26,607 bases of DNA from JBARCX01 sp049794535 (GTDB lineage Bacteria; Pseudomonadota; Gammaproteobacteria; Xanthomonadales; Rhodanobacteraceae), in NCBI GenBank assembly GCA_049794535.1, contig JBARCX010000345.1, positions 1-26,607 of the forward strand. Reading direction: 5' to 3'. Each line of letters begins with the position of its first letter. The first letter of the stretch is position 1. A program made the translations under genes and the position numbers. This document shows, piece by piece, positions 14,335 to 22,258 of the stretch. The notes below the pieces were generated by a model. It did no database searches. It had not been told where the DNA came from and saw nothing but the letters and a program-made list of their open reading frames with translations.

Positions 14335-15843
14335 ATGACCGATGCACTGCCCGACGTCACTCTCGATCTACGCGCCTGCGAACAGGCCCGTCTCAGCCGC
14401 GATGCGCGCTTTGACGGGCTGTTCTTCATTGCTGTTACCACCACCCGCATCTACTGCCGCCCGGTGTGTCCCGCACCATCGCCGAAAACGACCAATATCC
14501 GTTACTACGCCAGCGCCGCTGCGGCTGAAGCGGCGGGCTTTCGGCCTTGTCTACGCTGTCGGCCCGAGCTGGCGCCGGGCAACCTGATCTGGCAGCGCGG
14601 CGATCACGTGGTGGCACGCGCGCTGAAGTTGATGGAAACCGGCCTGCTGGACGACGCATCACTGGAGCAACTCGCGCAACAGGTAGGCATCGGCGGACGT
14701 CAATTGCGACGGTTGTTCGTAGAGCGCCTGGGCGCACCACCGATGAGCGTGCACAACACACGGCGCCTGCTTTTTGCCAAGCAACTATTGACCGAAACGG
14801 CGATGCCGGTGACCGAGGTAGCGCTGGCCTCCGGCTTCCGCAGCTTGCGTCGTTTCAATGCCGCGTTTGCACAAGCGAATCGCATTGCGCCACGCGAGCT
14901 GCGTCGCCATCCGCGCGCGGGCAAAGACGATGCGCTGATCCTGCGACTGGGTTATCGGCCACCTTATGACTTCACTTCATTGCTGGCGTTTCTGCGCGGT
15001 CGCTCACTCCCCGGCATCGAGCAGGTGGATGAGCACAGCTACGCCCGCGTGTTCGGTCCGCCAGATGCACCGGGTTGGTTGCGACTGAGCGCATGGCCTA
15101 ACGAAGAACATGCGTTGCGCCTGCAATTGCATTGCCCGCAACCGGCGCAGATGTTGGCCGTGGTCACACGTATTCGTCGCATGTTCGACCTGGATGCCGA
15201 TCCGCAGGCGATCGGCAATGTGTTGCGAGACGAGAAGACGCTGCGACCGCTGCTGCATAAACGTCCCGGCCTTCGCTTGCCCGGCAGCTGGGATGGTTTC
15301 GAGATCGCTGTGCGCGCGGTTCTCGGCCAGCAGGTCAGCGTGGCTGCAGCACGCACGCTTGCGACACGCATCGTGCATCGCTATGGCGCAGCACTGTCGG
15401 AACCCGTGGCACCTGGATTGGAACGGTTATTTCCCACGCCCGAAGCGCTGGCTGATGCTGACCTGCGCGAGATAGGTGTCACCACCGCTCGTGCTGCGAC
15501 TATCCGTGGCGTGGCACGCGCACTGCTGGATGGCCACGTGAATTTTCGCGCCGAGCAACCGCTGGATGAATTCGTCGCACGCTGGGTCGCCCTACCCGGT
15601 ATTGGCGAATGGACGGCGCACTACATGGCGATGCGCGCACTGAGTCATCCGGATGCGTTCCCTGCCGCCGACCTGATCCTGCGCCGCGCCGCCGCGCCCG
15701 AGGAGTTCAGTACCAAGGCTCTAATGACACACGCCGAGGCTTGGCGGCCATGGCGCGCTTATGCGGTGATTCATCTGTGGCGCAGCATGAGCGACATCGC
15801 TCCGGCGCCAAAGAAACCCCGTGCAGCAGGAGTCACCGCATGA
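14335..15843 (+). CDS. alkA: Ada-AraC-AlkA fusion: methyl-sensing regulator and 3-methyladenine DNA glycosylase
   Basis: 502 residues with three parts. Residues 1-80: Ada N-terminal zinc domain with IYCRPVC (C41, C45) and RPCLRC (C72, C75); C41 corresponds to the cysteine that accepts a methyl group from DNA phosphotriesters. Residues about 90-190: AraC-type helix-turn-helix domain (SLEQLAQQVGIGGRQLRRLFVERLGAPP, PVTEVALASGFRSLRRFNAAF). Residues about 200-490: AlkA glycosylase, with LGQQVSVAAARTLATRI and the helix-hairpin-helix LPGIGEWTAHYMAMRAL followed by FPAADLIL, whose Asp is the catalytic one. It excises alkylated bases and probably activates its own operon once methylated. The Ada C-terminal methyltransferase domain is not in this protein; the downstream, overlapping ogt gene supplies it. 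The gene starts at ATG 14335, without a strong ribosome-binding site. Confidence 0.96.
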   Translation: MTDALPDVTLDLRACEQARLSRDARFDGLFFIAVTTTRIYCRPVCPAPSPKTTNIRYYASAAAAEAAGFRPCLRCRPELAPGNLIWQRGDHVVARALKLMETGLLDDASLEQLAQQVGIGGRQLRRLFVERLGAPPMSVHNTRRLLFAKQLLTETAMPVTEVALASGFRSLRRFNAAFAQANRIAPRELRRHPRAGKDDALILRLGYRPPYDFTSLLAFLRGRSLPGIEQVDEHSYARVFGPPDAPGWLRLSAWPNEEHALRLQLHCPQPAQMLAVVTRIRRMFDLDADPQAIGNVLRDEKTLRPLLHKRPGLRLPGSWDGFEIAVRAVLGQQVSVAAARTLATRIVHRYGAALSEPVAPGLERLFPTPEALADADLREIGVTTARAATIRGVARALLDGHVNFRAEQPLDEFVARWVALPGIGEWTAHYMAMRALSHPDAFPAADLILRRAAAPEEFSTKALMTHAEAWRPWRAYAVIHLWRSMSDIAPAPKKPRAAGVTA

Positions 15844-16382
15844 CAACCCATCAAGAGCCGATTTGGTACAGCACGATGGACACGCCTATCGGCCAACTGC
15901 TCCTGGTTGCCGATGCACAAGGACTGCGTGAAGTGTGGTTCGAGAATGGCAAACGCCAAAAAACACCTGCGCCACACTGGATATACGACGAGGCCAAGCT
16001 TGCCTTCGCACATATCCAGCTCGAGCAATATTTTGCTGGCGAGCGACACGTTTTCGACCTGCCACTGCATCTACTCGGCACACCCTTTCAACGGGATGTA
16101 TGGCACGCATTGGCGAAGATTCCCTATGGCACGACGATCAGCTACGGCGAGATGGCACGACGCATCGGCCAACCGAAAGCCGTGCGCGCGGTGGGCGCGG
16201 CGAACGGCAGCAATCCGATACCGATCATCCTGCCCTGTCACCGAGTCATCGGTAGTAATGGCAGCCTCACCGGGTTTGGAGGCGGGCTACCAACGAAACG
16301 ATTCCTGCTGTCGTTCGAGGATCGCATGGCCCGTGGCGATTTGTTTGGCGGCAGCACCGAGAGCATCCCAGCGCACGGTTGA
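15840..16382 (+). CDS. ogt: O6-methylguanine-DNA methyltransferase
   Basis: 180 residues from ATG 15840, overlapping the upstream stop by four bases (ATGA). The suicide methyl-acceptor site is ILPCHRVIGSNGSLTGFGGG with C133, and the DNA-binding helix is TPFQRDVWHALAKIPYGTTISYGEMARRIG; AVRAVGAANGSNP holds the usual arginine finger region. It repairs O6-alkylguanine and O4-alkylthymine by irreversible transfer to C133. Length and order match Ogt and the C-terminal domain of Ada. Operon partner of the Ada-AlkA fusion; together they rebuild the full adaptive response in two genes. The open frame upstream to 15609 is only overlap with the previous gene. Confidence 0.97.
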   Translation: MTTHQEPIWYSTMDTPIGQLLLVADAQGLREVWFENGKRQKTPAPHWIYDEAKLAFAHIQLEQYFAGERHVFDLPLHLLGTPFQRDVWHALAKIPYGTTISYGEMARRIGQPKAVRAVGAANGSNPIPIILPCHRVIGSNGSLTGFGGGLPTKRFLLSFEDRMARGDLFGGSTESIPAHG

Positions 16383-16436
16383 ATCCAACACTGGCGTCAT
16401 CGCGTCAACGACACCCCATCAGCTACATCCCGTCAA

Positions 16437-16916
16437 CTAAAGGCCAAGTTCGCTCAAGCCAGGGTGATCATCAGGGCGACGCCCCTGCGGCCAGTGGAAT
16501 TTGCGCTCAGCGGCGGCGATGGGTAGGTCGTTGATGCTGGCGTGGCGCTCGGCCATCAATCCATTGGCATCGAACAACCAGTTCTCATTGCCATAGGAAC
16601 GGAACCAGTGGCCCGAGTCGTCGCTCCATTCATAGGCGAAGCGCACCGCGATGTGGTTACCGTCGAAAGCCCAAAGCTCCTTGATCAGTCGGTAATTCTG
16701 TTCGCGTACCCATTTGCGGGTAAGGAACGCCACGATTGCCTCTCGCCCGGTGACGAAATCGGAGCGATTCCGCCAGCGGCTATCAACGGTGTAAGCCAAC
16801 GCGACGCGTGCAGGATCGCGTGTGTTCCAGCCGTCCTCGGCAAGACGGACTTTCTCGATGGCTGTTTCGCGGGTAAAAGGCGCCAGTGGTAGGCGCTGTT
16901 CGGGGATAGCAGACAT
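16437..16916 (-). CDS. nuclear transport factor 2-like protein, DUF1348
   Basis: 159 residues from ATG 16916, with GGAG 9 bases upstream; the frame runs to 16973 without support. The pattern PFTRETAIEKVRLAEDGWNTRDPARVALAYTVDSRWRNRSDFVTGREAIVAFL, WVREQNYRLIKELWAFDGNHIAVRFAYEW and FRSYGNENWLFDANGLMAERHASIND is typical of DUF1348, a SnoaL/NTF2-fold family with a cone-shaped pocket. Members are small cytosolic enzymes or ligand binders without a settled reaction. Divergent from the TetR gene, with two related operator palindromes in between, so it is probably induced by the ligand of that regulator. Confidence 0.88.
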   Translation of the reverse strand: MSAIPEQRLPLAPFTRETAIEKVRLAEDGWNTRDPARVALAYTVDSRWRNRSDFVTGREAIVAFLTRKWVREQNYRLIKELWAFDGNHIAVRFAYEWSDDSGHWFRSYGNENWLFDANGLMAERHASINDLPIAAAERKFHWPQGRRPDDHPGLSELGL

Positions 16917-16974
16917 AGCTAACGTCTCCGGATGGAATGAATCAAGGTCGGATTCAGCACTGCCTTTACGCAAG

Positions 16975-17017
16975 TAGACAGATCTGTCTATATCTTTGAA
17001 CTAGACAGACCTGTATG
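16975..17017. promoter_or_regulatory. two TetR operator candidates
   Basis: TAGACAGATCTGTCTA (16975-16990) is a perfect 16-base palindrome. A second, imperfect copy TAGACAGACCTGTATG (17002-17017) follows with centres 27 bases apart. Both lie between the divergent DUF1348 and TetR genes, so TetR very probably represses both directions here. Confidence 0.8.
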
Positions 17018-17040
17018 TCAACATCCATGCATCGCACTCG

Positions 17041-17673
17041 ATGGCATTCGACCTGGCTGGCATTCGCATGAATACTCCCTCCGCCATCCACACACCGTCA
17101 GCACGCCAACGCAGTCTGGATACAGCTGATCGTTTGTTCTATCAGGAAGGGCTCCGCGCTACCGGCATCGATCGCATCATTGCCGAGTCAGGTGTGGCCA
17201 AGATGTCCTTCTACCGACATTTCCCGTCCAAGGACGATCTGATCACCGCCTTCCTCGCGCGCCGCCATGAAGCGTGGATGGCATGGTTCGAGAGCACCGT
17301 AGAAGCGCGCATCAACAAAGCCGGCGCGGGATGGGAAGTGATCGCTGACGTACTCGGCCAGTGGTTTAAGGAGCGTGATTTCCGCGGCTGCGCCTTCATC
17401 AACACGATGACGGAGAGTGGCTCCACAGATAGCGATGCGCAGCGCTTTGCGCTAAAGCACAAGACAGATCTCGCCACCTACCTGGAAACCCTAGCCAAGC
17501 GCCTTGGTCTGCTGCGCTCGCGTCAGGTGGTAGAGGCAACCATGATCGTCATTGAAGGCACTATCGTCCGCGCTCAGATGACGAGGGATGCCAGCGTCGT
17601 CACTTCCTGCCGTAGCTTGCTGAAGGCTATTGGCCAGTCCGCGGCAAGATCGGTTAAGAAGGCATCGCGCTGA
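17041..17673 (+). CDS. TetR-family transcriptional regulator
   Basis: 210 residues from ATG 17041; ATG 17068 (MNTPSAIHTPSARQRSLDTADRLF) is an equally possible start, and neither has a clear ribosome-binding site. Helix-turn-helix region: SLDTADRLFYQEGLRATGIDRIIAESGVAKMSFYRHFPSKDDLITAFL, as usual for the family. The C-terminal ligand domain (RDFRGCAFINTMTES..., VVEATMIVIEGTIVRAQMTRD) is of the common type found beside small detoxification genes. Divergent from the DUF1348 gene, with the 16975-17017 operators between them. The ligand is unknown. Confidence 0.92.
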   Translation: MAFDLAGIRMNTPSAIHTPSARQRSLDTADRLFYQEGLRATGIDRIIAESGVAKMSFYRHFPSKDDLITAFLARRHEAWMAWFESTVEARINKAGAGWEVIADVLGQWFKERDFRGCAFINTMTESGSTDSDAQRFALKHKTDLATYLETLAKRLGLLRSRQVVEATMIVIEGTIVRAQMTRDASVVTSCRSLLKAIGQSAARSVKKASR

Positions 17674-17771
17674 AGTCATCCAAATACGCTGATCGTTATC
17701 TCAGCGCCCTGCGTACCGCTTCAATCGCCGTTTCGATCTGCTCTCCATGGTGCCTCGCCTCGCGCGGGCTT

Positions 17772-17838
17772 TGATTAGGTGTCGCCCGTTGAACGAGCGA
17801 CACCCAAGGAAGCCGGCTGACACCCGGTGCTAATCAGG
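17772..17838. repeat. nested inverted-repeat element upstream of the mannosidase gene
   Basis: TGATTAG (17772-17778) pairs with CTAATCA (17830-17836); inside it GGTGTCGC (17778-17785) pairs perfectly with GCGACACC (17797-17804) around an 11-base loop. There is no T-run, so it is not a typical terminator. The outer motif CTAATCAGG recurs as the ends of the 21406-21608 element on the other side of the mannosidase gene. The gap 17674-17975 otherwise holds no gene with a start. Confidence 0.5.
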
Positions 17839-17888
17839 CCGAAGAGGAGGTTGGGCAGAAACCCTTGCGTCCCATGCTGCGTTGCGGT

Positions 17889-17917
17889 TTGACAGTCTCG
17901 ATTTAGATCGATTCAAA
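17889..17917 (+). promoter_or_regulatory. weak promoter or operator candidate for the GH92 gene
   Basis: TTGACA (17889-17894) is a consensus -35 hexamer, but the -10 position holds only TTCAAA. The spacer carries two direct copies of TCGATT ten bases apart (17898, 17908), with an ATCGAT core such as LacI-type operators often have. Suggestive only. Confidence 0.25.
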
Positions 17918-17975
17918 TGGCCACTACAGCGCGTTCCGTCCGGTCGTGCCCCGCACGACCCCACAGGGGTAACAG

Positions 17976-20900
17976 ATGCACAAGGCACCAGTTTCGGCAG
18001 TTCCTGCCCGGCGATCACTGCTCTTTATCGGGCTGGCCTTCCTGACCACCCTCGCCTTCGCGAATCCGAACGATGCGTTCTACCGGTCCTTCGAGGCGGG
18101 CGAACCTGCGCCGATCGCCGGATCGAGTACGGCATCGTTCGGTGTGCAAGTCGATGGCGGCCCCTCCGCAGAGGATGCATACACGGCCAAGCCCGGTGTC
18201 GGCTTCACCGGTCTGCGTTCGTTGCATTATCACGGCACGGCGGGCGGCAAACAGGACGCCGCGGTATTCGATGTGGACTTGCCGGTGCAGGCCGATACGC
18301 AACTTTCGTATCTGCTGTTTCCTTGCGCCAGCGCCAACAATCTGCGCGATCCATCGACCTATGTCTCGATCGATCTGATCTTCGACGACGGCTCGCGCCT
18401 ATCGACCAAAGACGCTCAGGATCAGCATCGCATTGCCGCCAATGCGCAGGCGCTGGGCGTCAGTCGCACGCTGTACGTCAACCAGTGGAATACGCTTGCC
18501 ATCAACGTGGGACAGGTGGCAGCCGGGCGGCGCATCCGTCATATCGTGCTGTCGCATGATGGCCCGGCGGCTTCGTTTGAAGGCTTTCTTGACGACCTGC
18601 GCATCGGCCCGGCGCCTACTAACAGTGCCAATGTCCATCTCAGCGACTATGTCTACACGCTACGCGGCACCAACTCCAATAGCGCGTTCTCGCGCGGCAA
18701 TAACGTCCCAGCAGTGACCTTGCCGCATGGCTTCAATTTCTGGGTACCGGTGACCGATGCAGGGTCGGACTGGATGTATCAGTACCAGGAACACAACGAC
18801 GCCAATAATCGGCCGCGCCTGCAAGCGTTTTCGCTTTCGCACGAGCCGAGTCCGTGGATGGGCGATCGGCAGACGTTCCAGATGATGCCTGCCTCCGTTG
18901 CAAATGGCGCACCGAGCGCCAATCGCGATGCGCGCGCACTGAGCTTCCGCCACGCCAACGAAATCGCCCACGCGCACTATTACAAGGTGAGTTTCGACGA
19001 CGGCATTGTGGGTGAGATGACACCCACCGACCATGCCGCGATGTTCCGCTTCAGCTTCCCCGGCAAGCGCGGTCAGTTGGTGCTGGACAACGTGACCCGT
19101 GACGGCGATGTGACGCTGGATCCTTCACAGCGCAGTTTCAGCGGCTACTCGGATGTGAAGAGCAGGCTATCGGCAGGCGCGACACGCCTGTTCTTCTACG
19201 CCACCGTCGACCAGCCGATTAGCGAAAGCGGACGACTGACCGGCGAAGGGCGCGATAGCGTCACCGCCTGGATCGGCTTTGATACCTCGAAGAACAAAAC
19301 CGTCAACGTGCGCATCGCCACCTCGCTGATCAGCGTGGAACAGGCGAAGCGCAATCTGGTGATGGAAATCGCACCACAGGAAAGCTTCGACGATGTGCGC
19401 GCACAGGCGCAGCAGATCTGGGACAAGCAGCTCGGCATCATGCGCGTGCAAGGCGCCAGTCATGACGAGTTGGTGACGCTGTATTCGAGCTTGTATCGAT
19501 TGCAGATGTATCCGAATTCCGCTTACGAAAATACTGGCACGGCAAGCCAGCCGGTGTACCAGTACGCTAGTCCGTTCTCGCCCGAAGTCGGCGTCGATAC
19601 ACCCACCCGTACCGGTGCACGCATCGTCAACGGCAAGGTGTTCGTCAACAGCGGCTTCTGGGATACCTATCGCACGGCGTGGCCCGCGTATGCACTGCTG
19701 ATGCCGCAGCAGGCCGGCGCGATGATCGATGGCTTCGTGCAGGAATACCGCGACGCTGGCTGGATCGCGCGCTGGTCGTCGCCGGGCTACGCCGACTTGA
19801 TGGTAGGCACCAGCGCCGATGTCGCTTTCGCGGATGCATGGCTGAAGGGCGTGCATAATTTCGATGTGCGCTCGTTCTATCAAGCCGCATTGAAAGACGC
19901 CACCGTGGTCAGCCCGCTTAAAGGCACCGGTCGCAAGGGCTTGCAACGCTCGATTTTCAACGGCTACACCGATACCGGCATCACGGAAGGCCTGTCCTGG
20001 TCGATGGACGGCTATATCGCGGACTTCGCCATCGGCAATCTGGCCCGCGCGCTGGCACAACAATCCGATGCGAACGATGTTTACCAGGGCAACTACGCGC
20101 AGGATGCCGATTACTTTGGCCATCGCGCACTGGATTACGTCAACTTGTTCGACCCTTCCGTAGGTTTCTTCGTCGGGCGCGATGCAGCAGGACAATGGCG
20201 CTATAACAAGCAGAATTTCGATCCCTACCGCTGGGGCGACGACTACACCGAAACCGATGGCTGGAACATGGCCTTCCATGCGCCGCAGGATGGCGCCGGA
20301 CTAGCCGCCCTGTACGGTGGCCGTGACGGACTAGCAGCGAAACTGGATCAATTCTTCAACGCACCCGGCATCTATCACGTCGGCGGTTACGGCGGCACGA
20401 TTCACGAAATGCGCGAGGCGCAGGCCGTGCGCATGGGCCAATACGGTCATAGCAATCAGCCATCGCATCACATCATCTATATGTACGACTACGCCGGCCA
20501 ACCGTGGAAAGCGCAGGACAAGGTGCGCGATGTGCTGTCGCGGCTATCGGTCGGCAGCGATATCGGCCAGGGCTACGTGGGCGACGAAGACAACGGCGAG
20601 ATGTCTGGCTGGTGGTTGTTCAGCGCTGCCGGGTTCTATCCGCTGCGCATGGGTACGCCGGAATACGCGATCGGTGCACCGTATTTCCCGCACATGGATA
20701 TCACGCTGGAAAACGGCAAGCACATCGTGATCGACGCACCCGCTGTGAGCGATCGCAACCGCTATGTGCAAAGCCTGCTAGTGAATGGCCAGCCGTGGAA
20801 CAAACTGACCTTGCCCCACGAACTGCTGGCACAAGGTGCGACGCTGACCTTCACCATGGGGCCGAAGCCTTCTGCCTGGGGCACCGGTGAACAGGCACTG

Positions 20901-21332
20901 CCTGCGTCGCTGACGACCAGCGGCAAGCCTGCCCCACTACACGATCTGGCGGGGCCTGGCGAAGGACAAGCCAGCAGCGAACCGGCGATGGCAAATGTCG
21001 ACGCACTGTTCGATCACACCAGCGATACCGAAGCGGCTTTGCCTGCTGGCAAGCAGATGGTCAGCTGGCACTTCCCGCAGCCGCGTGCGGTAGCCATGTA
21101 TACGCTGACGTCGGGCGCGCGCGCAGCAGCGCCTTCGAACTGGGTGTTGGAAGCGTCCGATGATGGACAGCACTGGACTTTGCTGGATACGCGAAAGGGT
21201 GAACGCTTCCCGTGGGCTCGCCAGACGCGCGCATTCGGTATCAAGCAGGCTTCGGCGCATACCTACTATCGGCTTCGCTTTGATGATGAAGCGCCGAAGG
21301 CTGTGGCGGAGATTGCGTTGCTTGGGCTGTAG
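17976..21332 (+). CDS. GH92 family exo-alpha-mannosidase, secreted
   Basis: 1118 residues; ATG 17976 follows AGGGG at good spacing. Signal peptide at 1-29 (RRSLLFIGLAFLTTLAFA). Residues 30-215 form a beta-rich accessory domain, the GH92 core runs from about 220 (YVYTLRGTNSNSAFSRGNNVPAVTLPHGFNFW) to about 960, and the last 110 residues (LFDHTSDTEAALPAG..., NWVLEASDDGQHW, YYRLRF) look like a discoidin F5/8-type carbohydrate-binding domain. Catalytic features expected from the calcium-dependent Bacteroides enzyme BT3990 are present: acid E759 (DDYTETDGWN), H810-E811 (TIHEMRE; the His-Glu pair linked with alpha-1,2 specificity), and base-region D870/D872 (GDEDNGEMSGWW). It should release terminal mannose, most likely alpha-1,2-linked, from N-glycan or yeast mannan. 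No transport or other glycosidase gene adjoins it. Confidence 0.95.
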   Translation: MHKAPVSAVPARRSLLFIGLAFLTTLAFANPNDAFYRSFEAGEPAPIAGSSTASFGVQVDGGPSAEDAYTAKPGVGFTGLRSLHYHGTAGGKQDAAVFDVDLPVQADTQLSYLLFPCASANNLRDPSTYVSIDLIFDDGSRLSTKDAQDQHRIAANAQALGVSRTLYVNQWNTLAINVGQVAAGRRIRHIVLSHDGPAASFEGFLDDLRIGPAPTNSANVHLSDYVYTLRGTNSNSAFSRGNNVPAVTLPHGFNFWVPVTDAGSDWMYQYQEHNDANNRPRLQAFSLSHEPSPWMGDRQTFQMMPASVANGAPSANRDARALSFRHANEIAHAHYYKVSFDDGIVGEMTPTDHAAMFRFSFPGKRGQLVLDNVTRDGDVTLDPSQRSFSGYSDVKSRLSAGATRLFFYATVDQPISESGRLTGEGRDSVTAWIGFDTSKNKTVNVRIATSLISVEQAKRNLVMEIAPQESFDDVRAQAQQIWDKQLGIMRVQGASHDELVTLYSSLYRLQMYPNSAYENTGTASQPVYQYASPFSPEVGVDTPTRTGARIVNGKVFVNSGFWDTYRTAWPAYALLMPQQAGAMIDGFVQEYRDAGWIARWSSPGYADLMVGTSADVAFADAWLKGVHNFDVRSFYQAALKDATVVSPLKGTGRKGLQRSIFNGYTDTGITEGLSWSMDGYIADFAIGNLARALAQQSDANDVYQGNYAQDADYFGHRALDYVNLFDPSVGFFVGRDAAGQWRYNKQNFDPYRWGDDYTETDGWNMAFHAPQDGAGLAALYGGRDGLAAKLDQFFNAPGIYHVGGYGGTIHEMREAQAVRMGQYGHSNQPSHHIIYMYDYAGQPWKAQDKVRDVLSRLSVGSDIGQGYVGDEDNGEMSGWWLFSAAGFYPLRMGTPEYAIGAPYFPHMDITLENGKHIVIDAPAVSDRNRYVQSLLVNGQPWNKLTLPHELLAQGATLTFTMGPKPSAWGTGEQALPASLTTSGKPAPLHDLAGPGEGQASSEPAMANVDALFDHTSDTEAALPAGKQMVSWHFPQPRAVAMYTLTSGARAAAPSNWVLEASDDGQHWTLLDTRKGERFPWARQTRAFGIKQASAHTYYRLRFDDEAPKAVAEIALLGL

Positions 21333-21405
21333 CAGGATCGGCTCCCGAACGCATGACTCCTCACTACCGTACTGGCGAAAGAAAGCCGGTAGTGACGAAC
21401 CGCGT

Positions 21406-21608
21406 CCTGATTAGGCCCGAAACTCAGTTGCGCAAGAGCTGCTTGCCCCCACTCCTCTTCGGGGAGAGGGCTGGGGTGAGGGGCTAAGGCTTGCCTTGAA
21501 CTCCATAAAGACGATGCTGCGATGAACCCGCACGGCAACCCTAACGCTCTCCCCGAAGGAGAGAGGGTGAATGGAACATCTTGCAACTGAGTTTCGGCAC
21601 TAATCAGG
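21406..21608. mobile_element. MITE-like element with 26-bp terminal inverted repeats
   Basis: The 26 bases at 21406-21431 (beginning CCTGATTAGGCCCGAAAC) and 21583-21608 are reverse complements with two mismatches. The 203-base element has no gene. Its interior carries the CCCTCTCC/GGGGTGAGGGG repeat also seen at 25161-25339, including a CTCTCC (21547-21552) / GGAGAG (21558-21563) hairpin. No target-site duplication could be identified. It is followed by GGGGAGAGGGG-like sequence (21613-21625), so repeats may be nested. The 21333-21676 gap contains nothing else but the regulator's promoter. Confidence 0.6.
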
Positions 21609-21656
21609 TCCCAAGGGGAGAGGGGCTATAAGCTGAGACCTTGCGCTCATTGAAAT

Positions 21657-21681
21657 GGCATGTATACACTGTATACATGCC
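21657..21681 (+). promoter_or_regulatory. TetR autoregulatory operator over promoter and start codon
   Basis: GGCATGTATAC (21657-21667), spacer ACT, then GTATACATGCC (21671-21681): a perfect palindrome with 11-base arms. It includes the ATG at 21677. TTGCGC (21641-21646), 16 bases, then TATACA (21663-21668) is a plausible promoter, which would put the transcript start at or just before the ATG. Confidence 0.8.
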
Positions 21682-22258
21682 TCGCCTAACCACACCCGAA
21701 AAGATCCTCCGCGCCGCGCACAAGCTATTTGAGCAAGGTGGGGCCGACGCCGTCAGCATGCGGCGCGTGGCCGATCTGGTGGGTATTACACCCATGGCGA
21801 TCTACCGACACTTCCCCAACCGGGAAGCCTTGCTGAAAAAGATTTCCGACGACAGCTTCAACACTGTTGCACGCGACTGGGAACAGCAATCGGCCGATCC
21901 AGACATCATGCGGCGCCTGTATAAGACGCAAGAGAACTATCTCGACTATGCGTTGGAGCATCCGCATCTGTTCGATCACGCATTTTCGGTGCGGCGCGAA
22001 GGGGCGCGGCGCTTTCCCGAAGATTTCCGCAATCGCCTGTCGCCCACCCTCAACGTGGTAGCGGACACGCTTGCCGAAGGTATGCGCCAAGGCGTGTTGC
22101 GCAAAGACGATCCATGGGATGTAGCCATGACTTTTTGGGCGCATACGCATGGTCTGATCGCGCTGTATCGCGCAGGCCGTTTCAGTTATGACGAAAAGCA
22201 GTTCCGCAAGTTCTATCTCGAATCATTGGGGAGACTGATCAATGGCATTGCAACGTGA
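21677..22258 (+). CDS. TetR-family transcriptional regulator
   Basis: 193 residues from ATG 21677 (MPRLTTPEKILRAAHKLFEQGG). An in-frame TTG at 21641 exists but would translate through the operator and promoter. Helix-turn-helix: ADAVSMRRVADLVGITPMAIYRHFPNREALLKKI. The C-terminal domain (LDYALEHPHLFDHAFSV, VADTLAEGMRQGVLRKDDPWDVAMTFWAHTHGLIALYRAGRF) fits the TetR_C domain with WHG-type motif. There is no ribosome-binding site in front of the ATG, consistent with a leaderless transcript. Its 3' end overlaps the acyltransferase-like gene by 17 bases, so the two are one operon and the regulator likely controls both through the palindrome at 21657-21681. Confidence 0.94.
   Translation: MPRLTTPEKILRAAHKLFEQGGADAVSMRRVADLVGITPMAIYRHFPNREALLKKISDDSFNTVARDWEQQSADPDIMRRLYKTQENYLDYALEHPHLFDHAFSVRREGARRFPEDFRNRLSPTLNVVADTLAEGMRQGVLRKDDPWDVAMTFWAHTHGLIALYRAGRFSYDEKQFRKFYLESLGRLINGIAT

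Noticed and set aside
19167..20279. 370-codon open frame on the minus strand inside the mannosidase gene.
   Set aside because: Antisense shadow of a GC-rich gene whose own motifs are all in the plus frame; low-complexity translation without known motifs.
20436..20480. Gln828 in HSNQPSHH of the GH92 protein, where many family members have Glu (GNEPSHH), as a lost catalytic acid.
   Set aside because: The spacing to the GDEDNGEMS block (about 42 residues) is too short for the catalytic acid; the acid aligns with E759 in DDYTETDGWN, which is intact. Gln at 828 is, as I recall, common in one GH92 branch.
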